A stretch of 48,681 bases of DNA from Planctomycetota bacterium (GCA_021790385.1 JAJYDW010000027.1:1-48681), one strand, 5' to 3'; numbered from the stretch's first letter, positions 24,994 to 34,829 are shown. Made by a program: numbers and translations. Notes: generated from the letters alone by a model not told the origin.

Positions 24994-26157
24994 TCAGCAG
25001 GCCTTGCGCCGGGCACTGGCCTTGACGGGCTGGCAGCAAAGCTCTTCACCACAGGCAACTGGAGCAATCAGGCGGTTGTCGATGGTACCGTCACGTACCG
25101 GCAATCCGTAGCCATCGGTCAGGGCTTTGCGGTGTTCCAGAATGGCCTGCATTTGCGCGGGGGTGCCGATGGCCGGGGGGTTATTTTTGGTGGCATCGCG
25201 TAGCATGGCCCAGGCCACGTCGGAAGCGATGGCGGAATCACGGGCGATGGGGAAGCCGAGATTTTTTCCGGCCATGATGGACCGGGCAAAGACATCGAGC
25301 ATGACATCGAGTTTTTTATCGCCAAAGGGGGCGGTTTTCGAAATGGTTTCCGTTACGCCGTGGAGTTCGATGGTGGCGGTCCGGAAGTTATGGGTCATCC
25401 GTGCCACGCCCTTGGTACCAATGGCTTCGGCATAGCAGTTGTGGGTTTTGACCTGGGCCAGGTGACCATAGACAAAGCCCTGGGTAATGTCAAAAACGAC
25501 GCCATTTTTGAACACTCCGTGGGCGGTAACCCACCAAGGTTCTTTATAGTTCCAAAGGCGTGCACCCTGGGCGTTCCAGGAAGCGTATTCGCTTTGCGCG
25601 TACCAGCGCGCAACATCCACATAGTGCATGCCGCAGTCGTGGAAGGGAGGGCCTTCGGGATCGTGGCCTTCGGTGGGCATGTGGCCGGGGGTCATGTGGC
25701 AGACGCGCACAATGGCCAGATCACCGATCTGGCCGGAACGTATGAAATTAACTATTTCCTGATGATACCAGGCGTTGCGGTTGAAGATATTGACGGCAAC
25801 GAGGCGGTCTGAGGCTTCAATGGCCTTGACAAGTTTCCATTCGGTGGCCGAATTGGCGGCCAGCGGCTTTTCCGCAATGATGTGCAATTTGTTTTTAAGG
25901 GCTTTGCGAATAAGTTGCGGGCGTTGATCGGCCAGAGTGAACAGGCCTACGACATCGAGAGAGGAATCGTTGAGGACGACATCCGGGTCGGCGGTAACCA
26001 ATGCGCCAGGTACGGTGCGTTTGGCGGTTTGGCGGCTGGGTTCCCAGCCGTCGCAGATAGAAACCACTTCCCACACCTTGCTGCGCAGCAGTTCGGCAAC
26101 AAACCCCCGGCCCATGCGGCCAAAGCCAATCACACCAATGCGTAATCGCGGACTCAT
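24994..26157 (-). CDS. Gfo/Idh/MocA family oxidoreductase
   Basis: The 387-aa product has an N-terminal NAD(P)-binding Rossmann fold (LRIGVIGFGRMGRGF, 5-19), the LHIIAEKPLAAN motif with the catalytic lysine of the EKP signature, and a C-terminal alpha/beta substrate domain with HDCGMHYVDVARWY. Family members oxidise or reduce sugars and inositols. No signal peptide is visible, unlike many planctomycete members that carry a Tat signal. AAGGA lies before the ATG. The last 20 residues are basic and Ala-rich (KASARRKAC). Substrate unknown; the neighbouring SGNH hydrolase suggests carbohydrate breakdown. Confidence 0.9.
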   Translation of the reverse strand: MSPRLRIGVIGFGRMGRGFVAELLRSKVWEVVSICDGWEPSRQTAKRTVPGALVTADPDVVLNDSSLDVVGLFTLADQRPQLIRKALKNKLHIIAEKPLAANSATEWKLVKAIEASDRLVAVNIFNRNAWYHQEIVNFIRSGQIGDLAIVRVCHMTPGHMPTEGHDPEGPPFHDCGMHYVDVARWYAQSEYASWNAQGARLWNYKEPWWVTAHGVFKNGVVFDITQGFVYGHLAQVKTHNCYAEAIGTKGVARMTHNFRTATIELHGVTETISKTAPFGDKKLDVMLDVFARSIMAGKNLGFPIARDSAIASDVAWAMLRDATKNNPPAIGTPAQMQAILEHRKALTDGYGLPVRDGTIDNRLIAPVACGEELCCQPVKASARRKAC

Positions 26158-26531
26158 TAGAAAAATCCTTCCTTGTTTTTAATGCAGCGCAGATGCACGG
26201 CAGCCGCGGATGCAGTTCACATATGATATCAATTCAGGCCAAAATGTCCAAATTTTCTTGGCTTGCGCGGCTGCACTCGGGTGCGGCCATGAGTTTTGGC
26301 ATTTAAGCGATCAGCAATCAGCGGTCAGCCACGGCTCGCGGGGACGCCCGCGATCCCAGGGATCCGATAAAATGTGGGGATTTGGTGCTGCTGCCGGGCA
26401 GTGGCCAAAATTTTTAGCGGCACTCTCACTTGGCCGAATTCGTTTGCCGCTTGACGGCATGGTGCTTCAGCGGTAGACTCCGGGCCGTGCAGTATGGGCA
26501 GAAGCTATGGACTTAGATTTAGGACAAAATA
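26158..26531. other. Intergenic region before the octamer repeat
   Basis: About 374 bases with no gene. It includes the Gfo/Idh promoter side and short dyads such as CGCGGGGACGCCCGCG near 26337-26352. I cannot assign a function to them. Confidence 0.4.
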
Positions 26532-26635
26532 GGCGCAACGGCGCAACGGCGCAACGGCGCAACGGCGCAACGGCGCAACGGCGCAACGGCGCAACGGCGC
26601 AACGGCGCAACGGCGCAACGGCGCAACGGCGCAAT
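26532..26635. repeat. Thirteen tandem copies of an 8-bp repeat
   Basis: GGCGCAAC is repeated twelve times without error, followed by one GGCGCAAT copy, giving 104 bases. Eight bases is not a multiple of three, so each copy gained or lost shifts any frame across it. In some frames it encodes an 8-aa repeat (APLRRCAV), but those frames show no other coding signs. It ends 134 bases before the start of the propeller-protein gene. Confidence 0.95.
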
Positions 26636-26769
26636 GGCGATCGTTGCGAACCGCCAGTCAACTTGGCGACCAGCCAAACCTGATATCTTCGGCGGTTTGC
26701 CTCCGGACCGCTCAATTTCTGAAAAAATTTGTTTTGCCTTTCGGCCAGAATGTGGGGGGATCGGCTGAA

Positions 26770-29541
26770 ATGACTCTTTCTCCAAGCATCTTCCATTGGC
26801 CGCGTGTGCAAGCTTTTATGCCGCGAGCGTCTCGCTTGCTTATGGTGGTGGCAACAGCAGCCACGATGTTCCTGACGGCCCCAGCTTTTGCCGCTTGGGG
26901 TGGCAACGCCCAACCCATAGGCAACCAGCACCTCCCCGCCAAGGCCAACCAGAAATCCAAGGTTCCCATTCCGCTGGAATCGCTGAACTGCCCGGCGAAT
27001 TTCATTACCGCCATGGTTCCGGATGGTCAGGGCGGCGTGTGGGTAGGTTCGGAAGATTCCGGCATTTATCATGGCCACCTCGCGTTGCGCTCTGGCAAAC
27101 TGGACAAATTGGGCGGGCCGGTGGTTTCATCCCACCGGTCTGGTGTGCAAACATCTCTGCACGCAACCTGGAAGCATTATTCCAAAACCGGTTCCCGCGG
27201 CCTGGCCAGCAATTTCATCACGGCCCTGTGCGTCGATGGCCGGGGAAGGCTGTGGGCGGGAACCAATCGCCATGGCGTATGTGTATACAACGGCAAAAAG
27301 TGGAAACATTACGGCCTCACCAGCGGCCCACTGGGCTGCCACGTCTATGCCCTCGCCTTTGACCAACCCGCCAGTCAGGTATGGATCGCCACGGAAGACG
27401 GCCTCTCCATTTATCAGTGCGCGACAACCGTGAAAGGCTCCGCGGCTCGCCCGAGGAATCGCAGCGCGAGCCCCCGCCCAATTCCGCGCTATGACGCCCA
27501 CACCTGGCATTACCTTACCACCGCCGGTGGGCCGCCCCGGCAATTCAACAAATTACCGCCCAATCCGGATGCCATCGCCTTTGATTCCCGTGGCCGGGCG
27601 TTTGTGGGCACGCAGTGCGGCGGCTTGGCTATCGGCACCCCGCGGGCCACCGTCCATGTCAACCTCAAATCCTTCCTTTCCTACAAATCGCACCGCGAAA
27701 TCAAATACACCTGGCATATCATTCAAGGCCCGTGGCATTTGCCCACCCGTCCCTTCGGTTCCGGCTTGCCGGGCAATTTGATCAATGCGGTACGGATCAC
27801 CGGGCGCAATCGGGTGCTGGTGGCCACGGATTGGGGCTTGGCGGTAAGCGAAAATGATGGCATAAGTTTCCGTTATCAGCGTGGAAGAGATTATGTCGCC
27901 AAAGTGCTGGGGCTGTGGCATCCGCCACGCTACTTCCCACGGCCGTCTCCTCGCTTTCTGGCAAAATTACTGCCCGGTGACCATATCATCACCGTAACCC
28001 AGGATGCGGCCGGTAATTTCTGGATTGGCACATGGAGAAATGGTTTTGAGGTGGTAAACCCGCGCAGCGGGCAATCCTACCGTTTTGCCAAAGACCCGGC
28101 GAACCCGAAAAGCGGCGGATATGTTAGCGCGTTTTGCCCCATCACCATGGCCAAAGGTGCTGCCCCGCACCACCGGCGGCCCGGCGAAAATCCCGGTGGC
28201 TATCGGAACCTACAGCACAGCACACTTCGGCAAATCATGCTCATCGGTTATTACGGTTCCGGCGTGTGGGCATTCAAGCAGCCGATACGCATACGCTCCG
28301 CAGGTGGTGATACCTCTCCAGCCACAGCGAACCGATTCAATTCGCACCGCTGTTTTCCCCACTTCCCCAAGCCTGCTGCTCCGCCCACGGTCAGCCAACT
28401 CACTGCGTTATTGCCAACCTTGGCCACGGCCAGCAAATTCGCCCATGCCCGACACTTCCCCTACGCGGCATTTTTGCGTGATGATTGGGCCACCGAGGGG
28501 GATTGGACCGGCCGGTATGGGCGGGAATATGCCGTGCTGTGCGCTGCCCACTGGGATTTGGATTTTCATGTGTGTTGCCGGGATTACGCTTCCAGTGTTT
28601 CGGGCATGATTGGCCCGCACCATGGGTCCGGCGATTGCCTGCGCGAATGGGAACAGTGGAAAGATACGGATAATCCGCGTTCGCTTTACATTCCCCAACT
28701 CGGCTACCGCCGGGAGACCACCTGGGATGACCATGGCGAAACTTACCCCGTCGCCTACCAAGGGCCGGATGTGTGGGTGCGGGTACACCTGAAAAAGGCC
28801 GGGCTGTGGCAGGTGAGCCTATACTTTTTCAATAAAGATGGCCACGCCGGAGCCAACCGCCAGCGGGATTACGTCGCACAGGTGTATTCCATTGCCCGCG
28901 TATTCGGCAAAGCGGCTACCAACCAGCCGTTGAGCGCCCGCACGTTTCCCATCAATCATCGGTCGTTGACGTGGGCACGGTGGGCCATGAGAACCAGGCC
29001 GTTGGCTCAGGGCCGGGTGGTGAATTTCTGGGGTGGTGTGTACTTGCGATTCCTATTGGCCGGCCCGGGCCAGTATATGGTCCGCTTGGATCGCAATGCA
29101 AGCCTGGACACAATTTTACAGGCGGTGCTCATTGACCCGGAAATCGCCAAGCCGGACTTATTTACCGGCAAACCGATGGCGGACATGGGTGGAGTACGCT
29201 ATTCTCCGCCGAAACTGCCGGTGGACCCGGCGAATGATCTGCAACCGGCGATGGCCGTATGGCAAGTCACCTGGCAGGCTTTCGGTGTAGGCGGCGGTGC
29301 TCACCGTCGGCTGGCCCGACTGCTTTGCTACCGCTACGCCGTAGCCCATCATGCCCCGGCAAAGTTGTTGGCCAATTGGCGCTGGCATCTGGATATTTGG
29401 ACACCGCCGGACCGTAAAGTTTTTGACCACAAGATGAACCAAGCCTTCCGCGCCCGGCTCAAGGGCTGGAATGGTCTGCGCGCATTCATGGAAAAAGATG
29501 GTGATTTACAAGCTAATTCCGGAGAAATGGGACATGAATAA
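26770..29541 (+). CDS. Secreted beta-propeller protein, large, unknown C-terminal region
   Basis: The 923-aa product has a signal peptide around residues 17-43 (PRASRLLMVVATAATMFL, then TAPAFAA). At least six repeats of two-component-regulator propeller type follow within about 60-450, for example NFITAMVPDGQGGVWVGSEDSG, NFITALCVDGRGRLWAGTN, VWIATEDGLSIY and HIITVTQDAAGNFWIGTWRNG. The second half (about 500-920) is soluble and unrecognised, with many Trp and Tyr. I chose ATG 26770 because GGGGGG lies about 10 bases upstream; ATG 26818 would start directly at the signal peptide. Unlike hybrid sensors there is no kinase domain. Its last codons contain the start of the next gene (8-base overlap), so the two are coupled. 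Confidence 0.8.
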   Translation: MTLSPSIFHWPRVQAFMPRASRLLMVVATAATMFLTAPAFAAWGGNAQPIGNQHLPAKANQKSKVPIPLESLNCPANFITAMVPDGQGGVWVGSEDSGIYHGHLALRSGKLDKLGGPVVSSHRSGVQTSLHATWKHYSKTGSRGLASNFITALCVDGRGRLWAGTNRHGVCVYNGKKWKHYGLTSGPLGCHVYALAFDQPASQVWIATEDGLSIYQCATTVKGSAARPRNRSASPRPIPRYDAHTWHYLTTAGGPPRQFNKLPPNPDAIAFDSRGRAFVGTQCGGLAIGTPRATVHVNLKSFLSYKSHREIKYTWHIIQGPWHLPTRPFGSGLPGNLINAVRITGRNRVLVATDWGLAVSENDGISFRYQRGRDYVAKVLGLWHPPRYFPRPSPRFLAKLLPGDHIITVTQDAAGNFWIGTWRNGFEVVNPRSGQSYRFAKDPANPKSGGYVSAFCPITMAKGAAPHHRRPGENPGGYRNLQHSTLRQIMLIGYYGSGVWAFKQPIRIRSAGGDTSPATANRFNSHRCFPHFPKPAAPPTVSQLTALLPTLATASKFAHARHFPYAAFLRDDWATEGDWTGRYGREYAVLCAAHWDLDFHVCCRDYASSVSGMIGPHHGSGDCLREWEQWKDTDNPRSLYIPQLGYRRETTWDDHGETYPVAYQGPDVWVRVHLKKAGLWQVSLYFFNKDGHAGANRQRDYVAQVYSIARVFGKAATNQPLSARTFPINHRSLTWARWAMRTRPLAQGRVVNFWGGVYLRFLLAGPGQYMVRLDRNASLDTILQAVLIDPEIAKPDLFTGKPMADMGGVRYSPPKLPVDPANDLQPAMAVWQVTWQAFGVGGGAHRRLARLLCYRYAVAHHAPAKLLANWRWHLDIWTPPDRKVFDHKMNQAFRARLKGWNGLRAFMEKDGDLQANSGEMGHE

Positions 29542-31117
29542 TAACAAGGCGACATCTGGCCAACATGGACAACACACACGTAATGGGTATATGCGGTTAC
29601 TCGGCGTGATGGTAGCGCTGGCGTGCGTACTGGTAATGGCCGTGCGTATTGCACTGGCAGCACTCACCTACGCCGGGCCAATTACGGTGACGGCCAACAT
29701 GGGATCATTTTCGCCCAGCCTGGTGCAAGTAAATAGCCCCGCCACGGCCAGCCTTAGCGCCTATTACACGCCGCCATCCGGCGTGCCCGAAGGCCAACTT
29801 TCAGCCAGTTATGATTGGTCGGTTTCGCAGGTGCAATATAAGGGCGCACAGGCCGACCAGTTTGGCTCGCCGCCGGCCAATAGCTATACTGATTCCATCA
29901 GCCCGAATCAGCCATCGGCGAGTTCCGGCGCGACGTTAGCGTTTACGCCGAAGATCGCGGGCTATTGGCAAGTAGCAACGAGTTGCAGTGTGACGGTAAC
30001 GGATACCACAACCAATCAATACTGGAGCGGCAGCGCGAGCGCCGGGCCGGAGGAGTTAATTAGCGCCACGTTGACGATGAATCCCAACGGTGGCACCTCT
30101 GTTTTCCTGAATACCAAAAATTATGTAGTGGTGACAGTGGCACCCAGTGACCTCGCGCCGGATACCACGCTGAACATCAGTGGGGGTGCGACGTTCGCTA
30201 ATGAAGTGACCAGTGAGGCCATGACTTCGGCTACGGAAGATGTTTATTTCTACGGTCAAAACGTTTACGGCTCTGGCGGCAGCGAAGGATCGGGCCAAAT
30301 CAGTGCGACGATCAGCGCGCCGACGTCGGGAGGCAACTCGTCCGCATTGGCGATGAGGTCGCTCGCGATGGCTGCGGTCTCGAGCGGCGGTGGGAACTTG
30401 AGCGCTCAGATTACGCTCAATTCATTTGCCATTTCCAAGGCATACACACAGGCCGTTTCCTTCGTCGGCTCGGCGCTCGACTCCACCGCTACCAGCGTCT
30501 TCGGTCTCCTAGAGCAGCATACGAACACCTACCTGTTGAGCGTAGGCAGCGGCTCAGGCCCGCAGGCGGTGGGGGCGCAACAGATGTACGATAATCTAAA
30601 TTACGATGGCGGCTACACGACCATCCAAAACAACCTTTCGACGGCTTTCAATGACGTGCTCACGGGCACCAACGCCGCCAACTCAGCACAGAGCTCCTCT
30701 GTCGATGCGAAGCAAGGTACGGTCCCACTTATGCCGGCATTTCCAGCAAGCGCCATCAAGAATTTTACGGTGGCTCCGTCGCTAAGCGTTTCCTTCAATT
30801 ATCCATACATAAGCCCCAATGGAACTTGGCAGCCACCGAAGCTTGGCGACCTCCTCGTCAGTTTCGGTGTCGATGGGACAGCCCAAATTGATTACGCCGG
30901 GGTCTTGGCTGGCACTTGGACTGGCTCGCTCTCCGCCAGCCTCTCTCCAGGGCACAATTTCGAACTCCAAGATGGAACGTATACGGCGTCGAGTGTTTTC
31001 AATTTTAAATTGAACAGCTCCGGGGCCTCTTTCCAGTTCACGGTCAGCGGTAACTACCAGCCGGCGGATGGCAAACTTGGCGGCCAAGTTCTGGCATCTT
31101 ACGTAGTGAATTGGTAG
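29534..31117 (+). CDS. Secreted protein with Ig-like N-terminal domain, unknown function
   Basis: The 527-aa product has a long membrane/signal segment (about 22-44, LLGVMVALACVLVMAVRIAL), then an Ala/Ser/Thr-rich beta region that looks like an Ig-like domain (about 45-190, with NSYTDSISPNQPSASSGATLAFTP and IAGYWQVATSC). A helical region (about 280-400) and a C-terminal beta region follow. I do not recognise a family. Its ATG overlaps the end of the propeller gene (ATGAATAA), so translation is coupled. A fragment nearly identical to its residues 97-157 is found at 33690-33890. No C-terminal anchor is visible. Confidence 0.72.
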   Translation: MNNNKATSGQHGQHTRNGYMRLLGVMVALACVLVMAVRIALAALTYAGPITVTANMGSFSPSLVQVNSPATASLSAYYTPPSGVPEGQLSASYDWSVSQVQYKGAQADQFGSPPANSYTDSISPNQPSASSGATLAFTPKIAGYWQVATSCSVTVTDTTTNQYWSGSASAGPEELISATLTMNPNGGTSVFLNTKNYVVVTVAPSDLAPDTTLNISGGATFANEVTSEAMTSATEDVYFYGQNVYGSGGSEGSGQISATISAPTSGGNSSALAMRSLAMAAVSSGGGNLSAQITLNSFAISKAYTQAVSFVGSALDSTATSVFGLLEQHTNTYLLSVGSGSGPQAVGAQQMYDNLNYDGGYTTIQNNLSTAFNDVLTGTNAANSAQSSSVDAKQGTVPLMPAFPASAIKNFTVAPSLSVSFNYPYISPNGTWQPPKLGDLLVSFGVDGTAQIDYAGVLAGTWTGSLSASLSPGHNFELQDGTYTASSVFNFKLNSSGASFQFTVSGNYQPADGKLGGQVLASYVVNW

Positions 31118-31163
31118 CTTTTTCGCCAGTAATACTCAACTTAGCAAAATAAAGGAGACAAAT

Positions 31164-33611
31164 ATGGCCTTTGGAAAAGTATCCGGAAATACTTTTGGGC
31201 CCTCGCGACGGCCCACGGCCGCCACATTGACAGCCGCGGTGTGTATAGCGGGCGTGTTGGCTGTCGCATTAAGCCAGCATGTTGGCGCCGCAAATACGCG
31301 CCCCATACCGCTGGCCGGGGCCAGCCCTGGTGCGACAATCCGCAGCCTGTTACACAGCCCGTCGCATCTGCGGCTCATAGGTTCGAGCTCAAAACCGCAT
31401 ACCTTTTTCTTCCGCATGGAGGCATCGGGTATCTTGGGCCAGCTCAATTACGGCCTGGTAGCCGTATGCCGGCGAGGCACCTCGGCAGTCCTCGTCTACG
31501 GTAGCAACGGGCTGCCTTACGCATATTGCAGCGGCGGCCTGCTCGTTTTCGTCGATCTCCGCAGGCCGGGGACTCTCGATGTTTACCGTGGTATTTCGCC
31601 CGGCTTGGCCATCGGCGGAGGCCCGGCACATAGCGACCGTCTGATGCAAACCAGCTTTTTGCTAGCTCCAACGGTAGGGCGGATTGGAATGATCGACCTA
31701 AACCTCCGGCCTTGGGTGGAATCGGCCAACCGCAATGCGGCGCGGAAGGAGTTGGTTGATCACGGTCGGCAGATCGTGTTTGAAAAAGGTTTAACCACGC
31801 TTCGGGTGTCACTCGGCCCCAAAGATTCGTCATTTCCGATTGGCGCGGTGGTGGTCGCAAACCCCAAAAAAGGGAGATTGAGCATCTGGGATATTTCGGC
31901 CAACGCGCAACCATTGCGAAAATTTTTCGAGGTCAATTTGAAAGCCCTGGAAAACACCGGGGTCTCGTTGCGAGTACGCAACTACCAAGTCCGGCCGCTA
32001 CTATGGTTCCCGCCAGCGAATTTTGGGAAGGTGGGCGGCGAAGTGCGCGCTGCCGAAGCCCTTGCGCGGCTAATGCCGATAAACCCCGCCCGCCTGCGGG
32101 CCTCGCGGGCTCGCTGGATGGGGTCGATGCTGAACGCCGTGCGCAGGTCCACCCCAGGTACGCCGACGGAGCAGCACCCGCGGCTCAACGCTTTGGCGCG
32201 GATATATAAAACAGTAGAATGGGGCAGTTCAGGCTCCATAAACGAGGCGGCGATGAAGGCGTTGCCCGCGGGGCCGCACCGCGGGCTCGACTGGCATTGG
32301 AACTTTAGCCGCGCGAAATACCACAGGAAGCTCGAACGAACTTGGGGCAGAAAAGCAACGGCAGACTTAGTAGACACTCTCAAAACCGTGGCGGTAGGTC
32401 CAAGTTTCGGCCCTGCGGAAAAATTTATGGCGTTGGACCTCCTAAGCGATATCGGCCCTGACCGCACTGACGCGGATTGGGGTAGCCCTAACGGTTTTCT
32501 GGCGCATGCTCTGGCCGCGGCCAGGAATCCGGTCGCATCGGACGCGTTCGTCGTCTCAACATTTAGCGCCCGCTGGGGGGTGCCGCTGTCGCCGGGAGAG
32601 ATTGCTGCAGCACGTGCTGTCCTTTTGGATCAAGGGGCTGGTGCGGTGGTCCGGCTACGGGCTCTGGAAGTGCTCTGTTTTACGAACCGCTTGCCACCGC
32701 GAGCCCATATTATCGTTCCGCTGGTCGCTGAGAGCCTCAGGAACCAGGTCGCCTGCCTAGTCCAGGCGAGCTCCGGAAGGTTCCTTTTCGACCTGTCCCT
32801 ATGCCGTACCGGGCGAGCGATACTGCTCCACCAACTGGTGGACCGGCATTCACAATTAGCAGATCAGCCGCTGCTGCCGGTGGCCGCGTTTAACCGTCCG
32901 TGGCCCGGGTCGCCCGGTTACAAAATAGCCGCCGGGGTAGCGGCGCGGATCGTGAATGACCTGCGGTATAGTCCGCACGTGCGGCACCAGGCGTTTGATA
33001 TGATATTGAAATCACCCTGGCCAATCTACCAACGTTATATGAAGGGAAGGCTGGGATCAAAATCCGGCGGCTTCGGGTGGAAGATGGTTGGTGCCATATC
33101 CATGCGGAAGGCTGCCTTGGCTTTTGGGCCACTGTTGACTTCATTATTCAATCGCGGCAGCCTTACGGAGAAAGAGCACATTCTTTTGGCCGTCGGCTTC
33201 GGCGTACCGCCCGGCACCGACGCGGATAGTTTTGCTCCGTTGATCAAATCAGCGCTGAAAAGTGGCAGATCGGCGTTGTGCTGGGCCGGGATCAACTGCA
33301 TCCAACACCTGAGGGTAGGGCGTGCGCAGTTGAAAAGTGGTCAATTATACCCGTTTCTGTTGGCGCTAGTCCGGGGTAGGTTTGCCGATGATTCAGCGAA
33401 GGGGCCTGCATTGCTCAATGTCTTTTCCTCTACAACCGACGGCGGCTGGCAGATTCCCGTAGCGGGGCTGTCGGCTAACCACCTTTGGCCTGAGATGTCG
33501 TGGGCCGGCAAAATCTGGTGGCGTGAACATTATGCTGCAGTTCGCGCTAGTGCATTGCGCTGGGCGGCGGCACATCCGGATTACCCCAAGGCAGGCGCGG
33601 CGCAGCGATGA
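31164..33611 (+). CDS. Secreted 815-aa protein of unknown family
   Basis: I do not recognise this protein. AAGGAG lies 7 bases before the ATG. A signal peptide covers about residues 18-44 (TLTAAVCIAGVLAVAL, then SQHVGAA). The first 300 residues are mixed beta with several Gly/Pro turns; the rest is mostly helical and could be a HEAT-like solenoid (repeated segments with ALxxLxx and LLxxG), but no repeat is clear. It starts 46 bases after the Ig-like gene in the same direction, so the three genes from 26770 probably form one operon. No catalytic motif is visible. Confidence 0.72.
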   Translation: MAFGKVSGNTFGPSRRPTAATLTAAVCIAGVLAVALSQHVGAANTRPIPLAGASPGATIRSLLHSPSHLRLIGSSSKPHTFFFRMEASGILGQLNYGLVAVCRRGTSAVLVYGSNGLPYAYCSGGLLVFVDLRRPGTLDVYRGISPGLAIGGGPAHSDRLMQTSFLLAPTVGRIGMIDLNLRPWVESANRNAARKELVDHGRQIVFEKGLTTLRVSLGPKDSSFPIGAVVVANPKKGRLSIWDISANAQPLRKFFEVNLKALENTGVSLRVRNYQVRPLLWFPPANFGKVGGEVRAAEALARLMPINPARLRASRARWMGSMLNAVRRSTPGTPTEQHPRLNALARIYKTVEWGSSGSINEAAMKALPAGPHRGLDWHWNFSRAKYHRKLERTWGRKATADLVDTLKTVAVGPSFGPAEKFMALDLLSDIGPDRTDADWGSPNGFLAHALAAARNPVASDAFVVSTFSARWGVPLSPGEIAAARAVLLDQGAGAVVRLRALEVLCFTNRLPPRAHIIVPLVAESLRNQVACLVQASSGRFLFDLSLCRTGRAILLHQLVDRHSQLADQPLLPVAAFNRPWPGSPGYKIAAGVAARIVNDLRYSPHVRHQAFDMILKSPWPIYQRYMKGRLGSKSGGFGWKMVGAISMRKAALAFGPLLTSLFNRGSLTEKEHILLAVGFGVPPGTDADSFAPLIKSALKSGRSALCWAGINCIQHLRVGRAQLKSGQLYPFLLALVRGRFADDSAKGPALLNVFSSTTDGGWQIPVAGLSANHLWPEMSWAGKIWWREHYAAVRASALRWAAAHPDYPKAGAAQR

Positions 33612-33689
33612 TTCCAGCTTGCGGCTGGTGGACGGCTGCGAAGTTCGGTTCGTCGCCACGCGGCAAACGCTTTTTCCTTCAGCCATGTT

Positions 33690-33890
33690 AAGTCAGTTTC
33701 GCAGGTGCAATACAAGGCGCTGCAGGCGGATACGTTTGGCTCCCCACCGGCGAATAGCTATACTGATTCCATCAGCCCGAATCAGCCTTCGGCAAGTTCT
33801 GGGGCGACGCTAACATTTACGCCGCTGATCGCGGGCTATTGGCAAATTTCCACGAGTTGTAGCGTGACCGTAACGGGTGCTGGCTGGATT
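33690..33890 (+). pseudogene. Remnant of a paralogue of the Ig-like secreted gene
   Basis: About 200 bases match 29818-30003 at roughly 80 percent by eye, including a run coding for NSYTDSISPNQPSASSGATL. In this copy the frame reads SVSQVQYKALQADTFGSPP and ends with IAGYWQISTSCSVTVTGAGW before the similarity stops. No start, signal peptide or remaining domains are present. It is a leftover of a duplicated gene, lying 80 bases after the 815-aa gene. The rest of the 33612-34026 gap shows no other gene. Confidence 0.85.
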
Positions 33891-34026
33891 ATAATGTTCA
33901 ACCGCCGTGTTCCGCGGCACACCGAATTACGTGTCACGCGTCCGTGCGGCTGTGGGCACTTGTAAATGCGGATTGGTCGGCTATAACCAAAGTGCGGGTG
34001 GTTGGTGGGTGTTAAGGAGTGCGGGT

Positions 34027-34821
34027 ATGCCCGAGAATCAGGCCGTTAAATTCGGTATTTGTTGCGATTTATCCAAGGCAGCCCTCATCAAGGCCATGGG
34101 CTGGGATTATATTGAAGTCAACGCCCAGCAATTTTTGCAGGGATTGGTGCCCGAGGACACGTTTATGGGACTGGGGGTTTTGAAGGCGGCAGCGTTGCCG
34201 GTCGAAGCCGCCAATTGCCTGGTTCCCGGTAACTTGAAGCTGGTAGGGCCTCTGGTTGACTGGGCTAAACTGGAACAATACATACAGCGGATTTGTACGC
34301 GAGCGGGTGAAGCTGGGCTTGGGGTTCTGGTGCTGGGCAGTGGAGCAGCGCGGCGTGTTCCCGACGATTTTTCGCAGTCCCAGGCACGCAGTCAAATAAT
34401 TCGCTTTTGCCAAATGGCCGCGTTAGCCGCGGCTCGCCATGGTTTGGTGGTGGTGCTGGAGCCGCTGTGCCGGCGGGAATGCAATATTGTCAACACCGTT
34501 GCCGAGGCCATGAGCTACATTCAAAGTGTGAACTTTCCTCATTTTCAGTGTCTTCTTGATACGTATCATTTCTGGATGGAGGATGAACCAGCGGACCATG
34601 TGCGCGCCGCGGCCGGGTGGATTAAGCATGTACATGTGGCGGACCTCCAGGGGCGGGTGGCGCCGGGCCGCAGCGGGCAGGCGGATTACCGGCCGCTGTT
34701 TGGCATCTTGAAGCAGGCAGGCTACCACGGGCGGATCAGTGTGGAGGCTTCGTTTGACGACGTGGCCGATACCGGAGCAGCGGTTCTGGCGTTTCTAAAA
34801 CAACAGTGGCGGGAGGCATAA
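34027..34821 (+). CDS. Sugar phosphate isomerase/epimerase family protein
   Basis: The 264-aa product is a xylose-isomerase-like TIM barrel (AP endonuclease 2 superfamily). Metal-binding positions appear in order: Glu in VVLEPLCRRE, Asp and His in CLLDTYHFWM, His in WIKHVHVAD, and Glu in ISVEASFDD. Such enzymes isomerise or epimerise keto sugars or inositol derivatives in the cytoplasm. I chose ATG 34027 because AAGGAG lies 8 bases upstream; the open frame starts further back at 33907. It is 8 bases from the rlmN start, so the two are probably co-transcribed. The substrate cannot be told. Confidence 0.87.
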   Translation: MPENQAVKFGICCDLSKAALIKAMGWDYIEVNAQQFLQGLVPEDTFMGLGVLKAAALPVEAANCLVPGNLKLVGPLVDWAKLEQYIQRICTRAGEAGLGVLVLGSGAARRVPDDFSQSQARSQIIRFCQMAALAAARHGLVVVLEPLCRRECNIVNTVAEAMSYIQSVNFPHFQCLLDTYHFWMEDEPADHVRAAAGWIKHVHVADLQGRVAPGRSGQADYRPLFGILKQAGYHGRISVEASFDDVADTGAAVLAFLKQQWREA

Positions 34822-34829
34822 GTTCGGTG

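Noticed and set aside
26532..26635. CRISPR array
   Set aside because: The repeat units are 8 bp with no spacers, and no cas genes are present.
26467..27078. Minus-strand proteins rich in APLRRCAV repeats
   Set aside because: They arise only because the 8-bp repeat stays open in some frames; the flanks have no coding pattern and overlap the propeller gene in antisense.
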